From Martelella mediterranea (GTDB lineage: Bacteria > Pseudomonadota > Alphaproteobacteria > Rhizobiales > Rhizobiaceae): a stretch of DNA of 64,000 nucleotides. The translations under genes were made by a program, and so were the position numbers. Shown here piece after piece: positions 32,006 through 41,024 of the stretch. The stretch spans positions 1 through 64,000 of the forward strand of contig NZ_SMAR01000018.1 of assembly GCF_004342225.1 (NCBI RefSeq). The letters run 5' to 3'. Each line of letters begins with the position of its first letter. The stretch's first letter is position 1. The notes beneath the pieces were generated by a model. It saw only the letters and a program-made list of their open reading frames with translations. It made no database searches and was not told the origin of the DNA.

Positions 32006-33787
32006 ATGATCGAGTTCATTGGCCTTTCCCCTGCCATCGTGGCGCTGGTGCTTCTGGCGTTTCTGCTTGTCGCCTTCGTCCTTGAAAAATACCCTCCGGA
32101 TGTCACTGCCGTCATAGGCGCTGCCGTTTTTATTGTCCTCGGGCTGGTCCCTGCGGATGATGTGATGGGAGTCTTTTCCAGCTCCGCGCCGATCACGATT
32201 GGTGCCATGTTTGTGGTTTCGGGCGCCTTGTTGCGGACAGGCGTCCTTGATGCGCTCGCAGATTTCGTAGTGGTTCGCGCTAAATCCCATCCTGTCTTTG
32301 CGATTGTGTTTTTCATCATCATTGCAGCATTTGCATCTGCCTTCATGAACAGCACACCGGTCGTACTGGTCCTTATCCCGGTGGTTATGCGTCTTGCTGC
32401 AAGCCTGAGCATGGCGCCCACGCGATTGCTGATACCGCTTTCATATACAGCCATTCTCGGAGGGACCTGCACGTTGATCGGCACTTCCACGAACCTTCTG
32501 GTGGCAGGCGTTTCGCAACAAAACGGTCTGGAGCCGTTCTCCATATTCGAGATCGCGCCTGTCGGGATTATTTCAGCGGTCGTGGGCGGTATTTCCGTTT
32601 TCGTGCTGGGCAGGTTTCTGCTGCCGCACCGGGACAGCGACGAGAATATTGGCGATGAGGAGACGCCGTTTCTCTCCGAGGTCACCGTTCTTTCCGACTA
32701 TGCTGGTATCGGCAAGCCGCTCTCCGAAATCAGCGACTTCCAGCGTTCCGGTATTCGTGTAACAGGTGTCAGGCGCGGTAGTAAGATCGAACGAAGCAAC
32801 CTGCCTGAACATGTTTTGAAGCAGGGGGATTCGGTGATCCTTATCGCGCCGACATCCGAACTTCTGACTTTCGAAGAACAGGCCGGCCTGCAGGTTGGTT
32901 TGCGTCGCTCTGTTTTTCTGGAACCGGATGCAGAAGTGAGGGTGGCCGAGGTTATTGTTTCCCCATCGCGCAGAAGCTCCGGCACGAGGATTGCGAATCT
33001 GGCACTTGGCAGACGCACGGGCATGCGTGTTCTTGGGGCTTACCGCGCCAGTCGTGTGGCGGGGCCTGATCTGCCTAATGTACAACTGCGTCCTGCTGAT
33101 AAGCTACTTCTGGAAGGCACGTCTGAGGGTTTCAGTGACCTCTCGCGAGTTGGCGATGTTGTTTCCGTTACGGAACCCGGCGGACGCGCTTTTCGTCGAC
33201 GCCAGGCCCCGATTGCGGTTTTGACCTTGGTTGGTATTGTCACCCTTGCCGCTTTCAATGTATTGCCAATCGGAATCCTCGCGCTTTTGGGCATTTCGGT
33301 CATCCTTGCGCTTCGCTGCATCGACAGCGACGAAGCATGGAAGAGCATTGATGGGTCTATCCTCGTTCTGATCTTTGCAATGCTGATCATCGGCGCCGGT
33401 CTGGAGAACAGCGGAGCCGTGGAGCTCGTCGTGGATATGCTGAAGCCATGGCTGGAGACGCTTTCACCGGTGCTGATGCTGCTGGCAGTCTATCTTGCGG
33501 GGTCTGTTCTGACGGAGATCGTCACCAACAATGCCGTCGCTGTCGTATACACGCCCGTCGTTATCTCGCTCGCCACGCAACTCGGTCTTGATCCCCGGCC
33601 GTTTGTCGTTGCTGTTATGTTTTCGGCCGGTGCAAGCTTTGCGACCCCAATCGGTTATCAGACCAACACGCTCGTTTATGGTGCTGGCAACTACCGGTTC
33701 AGCGATTTCCTCAGAATGGGCGTTCCGATGAACATCATTGTCGGTCTGACGTCCGTCTTCGCGATAAGCCTTTTCTTCCCGATGTGA
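32006..33787 (+). CDS. SLC13/DASS-type permease with two RCK_C (TrkA-C) domains
   Basis: 593 residues. N-terminal membrane helices with SLC13 features (MNSTPVVLVLIPVVMRLA, GGTCTLIGTSTNLLVAG). Two cytosolic RCK_C-like domains lie at about 215-300 and 310-395 (LLEGTSEGFSDL), then more helices with a second signature (EIVTNNAVAVVYTPVVISLA; ATPIGYQTNTLVYGAGNYRFSDFLRMG). This is the usual layout of bacterial permeases that move divalent anions such as sulfate or dicarboxylates with Na+. Substrate cannot be set from sequence. It stands alone with own upstream region. Confidence 0.88.
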   Translation: MIEFIGLSPAIVALVLLAFLLVAFVLEKYPPDVTAVIGAAVFIVLGLVPADDVMGVFSSSAPITIGAMFVVSGALLRTGVLDALADFVVVRAKSHPVFAIVFFIIIAAFASAFMNSTPVVLVLIPVVMRLAASLSMAPTRLLIPLSYTAILGGTCTLIGTSTNLLVAGVSQQNGLEPFSIFEIAPVGIISAVVGGISVFVLGRFLLPHRDSDENIGDEETPFLSEVTVLSDYAGIGKPLSEISDFQRSGIRVTGVRRGSKIERSNLPEHVLKQGDSVILIAPTSELLTFEEQAGLQVGLRRSVFLEPDAEVRVAEVIVSPSRRSSGTRIANLALGRRTGMRVLGAYRASRVAGPDLPNVQLRPADKLLLEGTSEGFSDLSRVGDVVSVTEPGGRAFRRRQAPIAVLTLVGIVTLAAFNVLPIGILALLGISVILALRCIDSDEAWKSIDGSILVLIFAMLIIGAGLENSGAVELVVDMLKPWLETLSPVLMLLAVYLAGSVLTEIVTNNAVAVVYTPVVISLATQLGLDPRPFVVAVMFSAGASFATPIGYQTNTLVYGAGNYRFSDFLRMGVPMNIIVGLTSVFAISLFFPM

Positions 33788-34043
33788 GTGGTACGGCAAT
33801 TTGGATGGCGCTGCTTAAAGTCGGAAGCTGTTCGTTCCAGGCTTTGAGGCACGTCCAGACAACCGGGAGGTTGGAAAGTGATCGCTTGGCTATCGTCTGC
33901 AAGGTAGTATCTTGTGCTGGGTGCGTGCATCTTCTGCCATTGGTAAAGCGTCGATGGCGAGCGTATTTCGAAGTTAGCCCTTAACGATGGCTTTTATCTC
34001 GTCTACACGGTCTGTCTCGTTTCACGAAAAGGAAGGTGTTGGT

Positions 34044-35984
34044 TTGACTTCGTTCTTTGAGCTTCTCGCCGTTTCCCTTTTCCTGTGGCTCGCATTGTCA
34101 AATTCGGGGATGAAGAAACGCCTCAAGAGCTTGGAAGACGACCAGCGGAAAAATCGCGAGCGGCTGGAACTGCTGGAGCACTGGAAGAATGGGGCAGGGG
34201 CTGTCGCATCAGATGGTGTGGAGAGCCCTGTCGAAACGTCTGTCACCGAAGTGAAAACGAGCCAGGGTGAAGATACCGCGCTGGTCGATGATACGAAGCC
34301 GGAAAATGTCGGACCGGCTGAAACCGAAAAAACATCATCCGTGACGAGCGGTCCCCCACGCGCTTTTGTCTTCACCGGAACACTCTTTCAGCAGCTCGGT
34401 CAGTGGCTCCGTCAGAACTGGACGATAGCACTCGCCGCACTTTCGTTGGCACTGGGCGGTGTTTTCATGGTTCAGTATGGCGTCGAGAACGGTCTTCTTA
34501 CTCCATTCTGGCGCGTTGCTGGCGCGCTGCTGCTGGGCGCGCTGCTTGTTTGTGCAGGCGAAGTGATCCGCCGTCGCTATGGCGATGAAAAAAGCGACGC
34601 GACTCGCTATCTGCCTTCTGCCTTTGCCGGGGCTGGCCTCATTACGCTTTTTTCAGCAGTGCTGGCCGCCCGTCTCCTTTACGGCCTTGTTTCAGCCGAA
34701 ACGACACTGGCCGGGCTGGTTGTTGTCAGCATTCTGGCTGTGGCGCTCGGTTGGCTTTACGGCTCTGTGCTCAGCGCTGTCGGCATTATCGGCGCCACGG
34801 CCGCACCCTTTCTCGTGGGTGGAGAATCGGAAAGCAGCTGGCTGTTTTCTTACTATTTTGCGCTCATTTCGATTATCGGCCTTGCCGTCGACAGCGTTAA
34901 GCGCTGGGCATGGGTTTCGGCCGTGGTCCTGATCGTGACGGCGTTTGCAGCAACTATGCTTTACGCCGCGACGGGTGGCCTGATCCATTACGCTGCCTAC
35001 CTTGCCTTGTCCTGGTTGGCTGCGAGCATTATTCCGGTGCAGAATTTTGTCCCCTCACATAAAGGCCAGACCGTGCTGGCGACCCTTTCGGGGAGCAGGC
35101 CACGAGCTGATTTCCCGACCCGCGTCGTTGCGGCAATGACACTTTTTGTCAGCGTGGCCTTTGTAATCCTTTCTATTGATGCACAGACCGTAACTGAAGC
35201 GAACATCGCTGTTGTATCGATTGCCCTGATTCTTGGCGCGACGCTGATATGGATGCACCGGGCAGAAGCGCTGGCGGATATACCGATTGTACCAGCCGCC
35301 GCATTTCTGGCTGTGCCTGTCGTGCAGGCCTTTGAGCCTGGACCGCTTTTCAGCCCTTTCACCGGCATGTCGCTGTCGCAGGCCGAACCGGTTTCTCACA
35401 CTGCAGCGTCGACCTTTGTTACATATGTTCTGATCCTGTCAGTGGTGGCCTCTCTCATGGCTTTCTGGCGAATGTACCGGGTTGCCGACAATGCGCGCGC
35501 ACAGCTCGGTTTTGCCCTGGGGGCTGCGGTATTTGCGCCGACAATGGCATTCATTTTGCAGTTTCTCTGGTCTCCGGCAGACGTTTTCGGGGATCGTGTC
35601 TGGAGTCTTTATATTCTTGCTATCTCGGCGGTCATGGCGTTTCTGACTGACCGGGTGTTGCGGGATGATAGGCGATCCGGACGCCAGCTGCATGCGGCAC
35701 TTTTTTCCATAGCTGCGCTCTCGATGCTGGCGCTGGCGCTGTTTGTTCTGCTGACGCAAACGGCCCTTACTCTGGCGCTTGGCGTTATTGTCGTTCTGAC
35801 GATCTGGCTCGACAGGCGTTTTGATCTTGCCCTGATCGGCATCTTCACAAAGTTGGCTCTCGCGATTATCGCTTTCCGGCTGGTGGCCAATCCCGGCTTC
35901 TTCTGGGCCATGCGCGAGAACACATCATGGCTTGCCTTTCTGGAAGCCTACCTTGGCACGCTGATCCTGCTTTACGCTGGTTGA
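34044..35984 (+). CDS. DUF2339 membrane protein, N-terminal part, ending at an in-frame TGA
   Basis: Start taken at TTG 34044 because GGAAGG lies 7 bases upstream and DUF2339 proteins begin with a membrane helix; an ATG at 33987 is the alternative. A first helix is followed by a coiled coil (KKRLKSLEDDQRKNRERLELLEHW), an acidic linker, then some 17 helices with the DUF2339 core (GGVFMVQYGVENGLLTPFWRVAGALLLGALLV, LSAVGIIGATAAPFLVGG). The ORF stops at TGA 35982, yet the same frame continues for about 268 codons of obvious DUF2339 sequence. Function of the family is unknown. Confidence 0.8.
   Translation: MTSFFELLAVSLFLWLALSNSGMKKRLKSLEDDQRKNRERLELLEHWKNGAGAVASDGVESPVETSVTEVKTSQGEDTALVDDTKPENVGPAETEKTSSVTSGPPRAFVFTGTLFQQLGQWLRQNWTIALAALSLALGGVFMVQYGVENGLLTPFWRVAGALLLGALLVCAGEVIRRRYGDEKSDATRYLPSAFAGAGLITLFSAVLAARLLYGLVSAETTLAGLVVVSILAVALGWLYGSVLSAVGIIGATAAPFLVGGESESSWLFSYYFALISIIGLAVDSVKRWAWVSAVVLIVTAFAATMLYAATGGLIHYAAYLALSWLAASIIPVQNFVPSHKGQTVLATLSGSRPRADFPTRVVAAMTLFVSVAFVILSIDAQTVTEANIAVVSIALILGATLIWMHRAEALADIPIVPAAAFLAVPVVQAFEPGPLFSPFTGMSLSQAEPVSHTAASTFVTYVLILSVVASLMAFWRMYRVADNARAQLGFALGAAVFAPTMAFILQFLWSPADVFGDRVWSLYILAISAVMAFLTDRVLRDDRRSGRQLHAALFSIAALSMLALALFVLLTQTALTLALGVIVVLTIWLDRRFDLALIGIFTKLALAIIAFRLVANPGFFWAMRENTSWLAFLEAYLGTLILLYAG
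35982..35984 (+). other. Single in-frame TGA interrupting DUF2339 gene
   Basis: Codons around it read TAC GCT GGT TGA CGT CTG ACC GTG, with no frame change on either side. One base change from TGG, CGA or GGA would create it. Confidence 0.85.
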
Positions 35985-35993
35985 CGTCTGACC

Positions 35994-36788
35994 GTGCTGC
36001 GTGCACGTCAAACTGTACAGGTTGCCATCGAAACCACGACATGGACGATCGCCTCTGTCTTCGTTTGTGCGCTGCTGCAACGACTTGTGCCGGATGAGCC
36101 GGGCTTGCTGGCTGCCGTGCTGTCCATCGCGATGCTCGCCCAGCTCAATCGTTTGCAAACCACGGGCAAGTGGTTGCGGTTCCTGCGCGGGAGTTTGGCG
36201 GTTGTTTTCGGTCTTGTGGCTTCCGCTCTGATTGCCGTTCCATTGACGATTTCGAATCCGTTGCTGTTCCGCTACAACACGGTGACGGGACCGTTGGTGT
36301 TCGACAGCCTGGCCCTCAGCTATCTGCCGCTTTCGGCCGTACTGGCTTTCGGCGCCTGGAAGGTTACTCATCTCGCGAAATGGCTACGGATCGGCTTCGC
36401 CGGTATCTCGGGCCTGCTCGCTGGTTTTTATGTTGTTTGCGAGATCCGCCGGTTCTGGCGTGGCCCTGATCTCTCGGTTGGTGGTGTCACCCAGCCCGAG
36501 CTCTACAGCTACACAATTGCGCTTGTGGTCCTCTGCGCCAGTTTACTGGTGGTCAGCCTCTATTTGCGCTCGCATGTCTTGCGCAAGCTTGCCATGGCCG
36601 CGACTGGCCTCACGATCGCAAAGGTCTTTCTCTTTGATATTTCAGGTCTGGAAGGGTTGCTGCGTGTTGTCTCTTTCATTGGTCTTGGGCTGGCTCTGGC
36701 GGGCCTCGGCCTGCTCGACCGCAGCATGAGCCGTCGCTGGAGCGGGATATCTGACCGGCCTGCGGACAATGGCGGCGGTGAAGGTTAA
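35994..36788 (+). CDS. DUF2339 membrane protein, C-terminal part after the TGA
   Basis: 264 residues from GTG 35994, in the same frame as the upstream ORF and only three codons after its TGA. It contains further membrane helices and the typical DUF2339 ending (AMAATGLTIAKVFLFDISGLEGLLRVVSFIGLGLALAGLGLLDR). No ribosome site precedes the GTG, so independent translation is doubtful. Either the gene is a recent nonsense pseudogene, or TGA is read through at some level. Confidence 0.75.
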   Translation: MLRARQTVQVAIETTTWTIASVFVCALLQRLVPDEPGLLAAVLSIAMLAQLNRLQTTGKWLRFLRGSLAVVFGLVASALIAVPLTISNPLLFRYNTVTGPLVFDSLALSYLPLSAVLAFGAWKVTHLAKWLRIGFAGISGLLAGFYVVCEIRRFWRGPDLSVGGVTQPELYSYTIALVVLCASLLVVSLYLRSHVLRKLAMAATGLTIAKVFLFDISGLEGLLRVVSFIGLGLALAGLGLLDRSMSRRWSGISDRPADNGGGEG

Positions 36789-36793
36789 AGGAT

Positions 36794-36820
36794 GGCGCGC
36801 TGAAAGTTTTTAGCGCGCGC
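36794..36820. terminator. Hairpin between convergent DUF2339 and ktrB genes
   Basis: GCGCGCT (36795-36801) pairs with AGCGCGC (36812-36818) around a T-rich loop. No T run follows on the plus strand, so termination strength is uncertain. Confidence 0.45.
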
Positions 36821-36942
36821 CACTCTGATCGCCTGCGCCTCTTCGCCGCTATCGTCATTGTATTGCAAATCGGCTTTGCGTGAATTCAACAGACTGCTGC
36901 CTGAGAACTTTTTTGTTCTTTTCGATTCTGTTTGTTCGCGGC

Positions 36943-38277
36943 CTAACCGAGATAGACGGTGCCTGAAGGGTAACCGATGCGGCTCGGCTTGCGGGTGGCA
37001 AGAAGGAACCCCAGCGTTATTGGCCCAACGCGACCGATAAACATCACCACCATGATGACAGCTCTACCGGCAGTATCGAGGTCGCCGGTGGTTCCTTGAG
37101 ACATGCCCACTGTCGCGAAGGCTGAGACTGTTTCGAACGCAATTGAAAGAAAGTCACCTTCATGAAACAGGAGGAGAATGAAAACCGAGGAAATGATGAG
37201 CAGAATACTGGTCGTCGCGAGGGCCAGAACTTTCATGACCTGTTCCAGTTCCAGCTCACGTCCAAAGACATGGATACTGGCTCGTCGCTTGAAAAATGCC
37301 AGAGTTGCGAGCATCAGGACGATAAATGTCGTGACCTTGATCCCACCGCCGGTTGAGGTGCTGCCTGCGCCGATGAACATCAGGATCATGAACATAAGCG
37401 AGGTGTTGTCGGAAAGATTTCCGATTTCGACAGTATTGAAGCCGGCGGTGCGTGTGGTTGCCGCCTGAAACCAACTCGCCCACAGACGATCAGGCCATGC
37501 AAGCGAGCCAAGGGTTCCCGGGTTGGTCCACTCCATCATGGCAAAGGCGGCCGTCGAGCTCAGGAGCAGTGCCGCTGTGCCGATCAGCATCAGCTTTGTG
37601 TGCAGCGAGAAATGCCGCCAGCTTCGAATGCGCCAGATGTCTGAAGCGACTGTGAAACCAAGGCCGCCCATGATGAAAAGCGCTGGGATTGTCAGATTGA
37701 TGATCGGGTTGCCGGCCCATTGGCTCAAACTATCCGGGAAGAGTGCAAAACCGGCATTGTTGAATGCGGAGACGGAGTGAAAAACGGCTTGCCACAAACC
37801 GTCACGCCACCCGGCCTCCGGAACGAAGACAAGGGCCAGAATGGCCGCGCCAACCATCTCACAGACGAGCACAACCTTCAGGATCATCCTTGAGAGCGCA
37901 AGGAGATCCGTCGCCGAAGTCTGATTGAGATCTTCCTTCAGATAGAGACGGTGCGTAAAGCCAACCGGCAGCCCGAACATCGAGAGTATCAAAACCGCGA
38001 ATGTCATGAGGCCGAGACCGCCGAGCTGTATCAGAATCATCACGATGGCCTGGCCAAAACCGCTATAAATGCTGCCGGTGTCTACGACGACAAGACCTGT
38101 CACTGTCACGGCTGAAGTTGCCGTGAAAGCCGCGTCAGACCAGGTGACCGGGCTCGTGGTTGCAGGCGGGAGTTTCAGCGCTATCGTGCCAAGTATAATG
38201 AGTCCGGCATAGATCAGGATCAGGACAAGCGGCGGTGCCAGTCTGGGGGCGTTACGTTTCGAATGAACGCGGATCAT
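36943..38277 (-). CDS. ktrB: KtrB/TrkH-type potassium uptake channel subunit
   Basis: 444 residues with four repeated membrane-pore-membrane units. Selectivity-filter Gly regions appear in TATSAVTVTGL, SVSAFNNAGFALF, ATTRTAGFNTV and TVSAFATVGMS. The gate-loop-like GAGSTSTGGGIKV follows the third pore. It imports K+ with the cytosolic ring protein encoded 3 bases upstream. Length and partner indicate the Ktr rather than the TrkH-TrkA system. Confidence 0.92.
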   Translation of the reverse strand: MIRVHSKRNAPRLAPPLVLILIYAGLIILGTIALKLPPATTSPVTWSDAAFTATSAVTVTGLVVVDTGSIYSGFGQAIVMILIQLGGLGLMTFAVLILSMFGLPVGFTHRLYLKEDLNQTSATDLLALSRMILKVVLVCEMVGAAILALVFVPEAGWRDGLWQAVFHSVSAFNNAGFALFPDSLSQWAGNPIINLTIPALFIMGGLGFTVASDIWRIRSWRHFSLHTKLMLIGTAALLLSSTAAFAMMEWTNPGTLGSLAWPDRLWASWFQAATTRTAGFNTVEIGNLSDNTSLMFMILMFIGAGSTSTGGGIKVTTFIVLMLATLAFFKRRASIHVFGRELELEQVMKVLALATTSILLIISSVFILLLFHEGDFLSIAFETVSAFATVGMSQGTTGDLDTAGRAVIMVVMFIGRVGPITLGFLLATRKPSRIGYPSGTVYLG

Positions 38278-38280
38278 GCT

Positions 38281-38949
38281 TTAGTTTCCGTCCCGCAAAT
38301 CATCCGCAAATTGTCGCAGGTCCGTGCGTCTGCCGAGCAGAAGCAGTTTGTCATCTTCTTTCAGTGTGAGGTCGCCATCGTCACAGGATAGATACTGGCT
38401 GTCACGCATCGCGCCCAGTGCCCTGACATTATAGCGTTCGAAAATGGCAGCCTTGCCGACCATCTTGCCATCGAGCTCGGCAGGCACTTTAAAATCCACG
38501 ACATGATAGCCGTTTCCAAGGCTGACATAGTCCCGCACGAGCGGGTTGTGCAGCATTTGCGCAATGTGCTGCCCGATTTCCTGTTCAGGCAGCAATACGC
38601 GGTCGGCCCCCAGCTTTGTCAGGATCCGGTGGTGCGTCCGGCTGAGTGCTTTCACCCAGATCGTCTCAACGCCAAGCATCTTGACGTTCATTGTGCAAAG
38701 AACGTTCGCTTCGAGATCCTCACCGATGGCAACGACGGCGACATCATAATCGCCGACACCGGCCTCTTTGAGAGCGTCTTCGTCTCTGCCATCTGCGATA
38801 ACGGCTTCCGTCAATGTCTCGGCAAGGCGTGTTACGTTTTGCCCGTCAATATCGATCCCCAAAACCGGATTACCAAAATGGGCCAGTTCACTGGCTATCG
38901 TGGTGCCAAATGTACCAAGGCCGATGACGGCAAAGCTGCGTGTCTTCAT
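38281..38949 (-). CDS. ktrA: KtrA-like regulatory subunit (RCK_N/RCK_C)
   Basis: 222 residues from ATG 38949; the longer ORF from 39042 adds a non-homologous leader. Residues 1-135 are a TrkA-N Rossmann domain (FAVIGLGTFGTTIASELAHFG, with GxGxxG and an acidic residue in VLGIDID). Residues 140-220 are TrkA-C. It binds ATP/ADP or NAD(H) as an octameric ring and gates KtrB. First gene of the ktrAB pair. Confidence 0.92.
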   Translation of the reverse strand: MKTRSFAVIGLGTFGTTIASELAHFGNPVLGIDIDGQNVTRLAETLTEAVIADGRDEDALKEAGVGDYDVAVVAIGEDLEANVLCTMNVKMLGVETIWVKALSRTHHRILTKLGADRVLLPEQEIGQHIAQMLHNPLVRDYVSLGNGYHVVDFKVPAELDGKMVGKAAIFERYNVRALGAMRDSQYLSCDDGDLTLKEDDKLLLLGRRTDLRQFADDLRDGN

Positions 38950-39195
38950 AGGTTCCGCCTTTCCGGCTTTTTCAGGTAACATAAGGGACGCTATCTTCAC
39001 TGAAACTCTAAAGAACGGCCATGGTCTGTCATCTACAGGCATTTAGAGTAGGGCGCCTCGCCGATCAACCATGATGGAGCTGACTTTCAGATCGTTACCT
39101 TGATGTGCCCTGGTGCCTGAAAAGCCTTTTCGTAATAGAACCTTCCTCGCGGCGTTGGCCGCCCGACTGTGCTGTTCGCCATTCGCGACTATGTT

Positions 39196-40188
39196 TCAGA
39201 CTTTGTCGATGGTTAGAATAACAGATCCACGCACCTTGCCGCCCTCGATTTCGCGGTGTGCCGCCGCGCAGTCTTCAAGCGGCATCAGCCGGGCGATGCG
39301 GTGCTGCAGGCGGCCCATTTCGAGTGCATCCTGGATATCGGAGACGGCCTGCGCTTTCGCAGCTTCAGGCATTGCGTAAACTATGATCATCCTGACCGTG
39401 ATATCGAGATACATCATCTTTAAGAATGGCAGTTGCGGCTCTTTCACCACAGTCGAGGAATAGGTGGCGATCACGCCATTGGTCTCGATCACCTTCAGTG
39501 TGTTTTCGAGATTGGCACCGAACTCGACATCGATGACGCGATTGACCTTTTCTCCGCCGGTGGCTGCCAAGAGACTTTCCGGCCAGTTCTCGTCTCGGTG
39601 ATTGATGATGATGGAAGCGCCAGCATTGCGGCAGGCATCGGCATCTGCGTCATTGCTGGCGGTTGCAATCACGCGGGCGCCGGAAAGTGCTGCCCACTGG
39701 ATTGCATAAAAGCCGACCCGGCCTGCACCACCAGTCACCAGAACGGTCTGACCATCAACTGCACCATCGGCAAAGACGCAGCGGTGTGCCGTCATAGCCG
39801 GAATGCCGAGGCAGGCTCCGACCTCAAAGTCTGCCGCTTCCGGCAGGCACGGCGCATGGGCAGAGGGCAGTGCGACATATTCAGCCGCCGTGCCGAACCG
39901 GCGACCATATTGCGCATTGAATGTGAAAACCCGTTCGCCAATCCGGGCTTCAGGTACGCCACCGCCGACGGCTTCAATAATGCCTGCACCATCGCTGTGG
40001 GGGATCACATATCCATTGTCGAGCAGATCCGGGAAAGATGCCATCCGCTTCTTAGTGTCAGACGGATTAACAGCGCTGGTCTTCAACCTGACCAGCACTT
40101 CACCGGGACCGGCGACGGGCTTTTCGATGTCGCCAAAGATCAGGACGTCATCTGCCGGTCCAAACTTTTCGAAACGGATCGCTTTCAT
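39196..40188 (-). CDS. Zinc-independent NADPH:quinone oxidoreductase family (MDR)
   Basis: 330 residues from ATG 40188 (MKAIRFEKFGPADDVL). The GroES-like N-terminal half (GPGEVLVRLKTSAVNPSDTKKR, SDGAGIIEAVGGGV, GERVFTF) and Rossmann half (TVLVTGGAGRVGFYAIQWAALSGARVIATAS) define quinone oxidoreductase-like MDR enzymes. Catalytic zinc Cys ligands are absent. It is the last gene of the carnitine operon, 10 bases after the SDR gene. Its substrate in this context is unknown. Confidence 0.85.
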   Translation of the reverse strand: MKAIRFEKFGPADDVLIFGDIEKPVAGPGEVLVRLKTSAVNPSDTKKRMASFPDLLDNGYVIPHSDGAGIIEAVGGGVPEARIGERVFTFNAQYGRRFGTAAEYVALPSAHAPCLPEAADFEVGACLGIPAMTAHRCVFADGAVDGQTVLVTGGAGRVGFYAIQWAALSGARVIATASNDADADACRNAGASIIINHRDENWPESLLAATGGEKVNRVIDVEFGANLENTLKVIETNGVIATYSSTVVKEPQLPFLKMMYLDITVRMIIVYAMPEAAKAQAVSDIQDALEMGRLQHRIARLMPLEDCAAAHREIEGGKVRGSVILTIDKV

Positions 40189-40198
40189 GCATATTCTC

Positions 40199-40984
40199 CT
40201 AAAACGGGACCGAAAGGCTTTCGGTGTGGCCATCGACAGCAATCACCTGACCCGACACCATATTGGCTGCGTCTGATAACAGAAAGGCGCACATCCGGGC
40301 GATATCATCGCCGCTGACAAATTTTCGCATGGAAACCTGAGCTTCGTAAATCTGTCTGACGTCTTTGATCGCCATGCCACGGTTTTTCGCATCGCGTTCG
40401 ATCACACCGTCTATGCGCGGACCTTCGACCGAACCCGGGCAGATCGCGTTGGCACGGATGCCGAAGGGACCAAGTTCCATGGCCAGTGTTTTCGTAAGGC
40501 CTATGATTGCCCATTTCGAGGCGGCATAGGAGGTGCGGTTGGGGTATCCGAAAAGTGCCGCCGTTGAGGCGATGTTGATAATCGCGCCAGCCCCGTTTCG
40601 TTTCAGGGCCGGAACAGCCTGTTTGAGAAAGTAGAACGCGCCGTTGACATTCACATCCATGGTGCGGCGAAAGTCATCGCTATCGACGTTTTCAACCGCC
40701 GCATTCATGCCGGAAATCCCGGCATTGTTCACGAGAGCACTGAGCGTTCCACCTGTTGCATTAAGAACATTGGCAATACAGGCGCCAACGTCCTTTTCAT
40801 CCGCAACATTGCACACCAGCGCCCCGATATCCGGGTGATCTTTCGCAAACGCGGCGACAGCACCGGGGTCACGGTCACAGATGAAGACCTGAAAGCCGTC
40901 TTCTTCAAGTTTTAGCGCAATGGCTTTGCCAATACCGGCGGCTGCCCCGGTGACAAGGGCCGCTGGTTTTTCGTTGTTGGTCAT
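40199..40984 (-). CDS. Short-chain dehydrogenase/reductase
   Basis: 261 residues from ATG 40984. Classical SDR motifs: TGAAAGIG cofactor loop near residue 13, NNAG near 90, Ser in NIASTAAL, and YAASK catalytic Tyr/Lys near 158. Asp in FICDRD after beta-2 suggests NAD(H) preference. It lies 40 bases after the ABC ATPase gene and is probably co-transcribed with it. A role in oxidising a carnitine-related hydroxy compound (for example the D-isomer) is a guess from context. Confidence 0.85.
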   Translation of the reverse strand: MTNNEKPAALVTGAAAGIGKAIALKLEEDGFQVFICDRDPGAVAAFAKDHPDIGALVCNVADEKDVGACIANVLNATGGTLSALVNNAGISGMNAAVENVDSDDFRRTMDVNVNGAFYFLKQAVPALKRNGAGAIINIASTAALFGYPNRTSYAASKWAIIGLTKTLAMELGPFGIRANAICPGSVEGPRIDGVIERDAKNRGMAIKDVRQIYEAQVSMRKFVSGDDIARMCAFLLSDAANMVSGQVIAVDGHTESLSVPF

Positions 40985-41024
40985 AGCAGAAAGGTCCGGT
41001 TTGATGTTTTTTTTCGAGGAGGCG

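Noticed and set aside
31876-32685. Minus-strand ORF of 269 codons overlapping the SLC13 permease
   Set aside because: Low-complexity Thr/Arg-rich translation, antisense to a clear permease.
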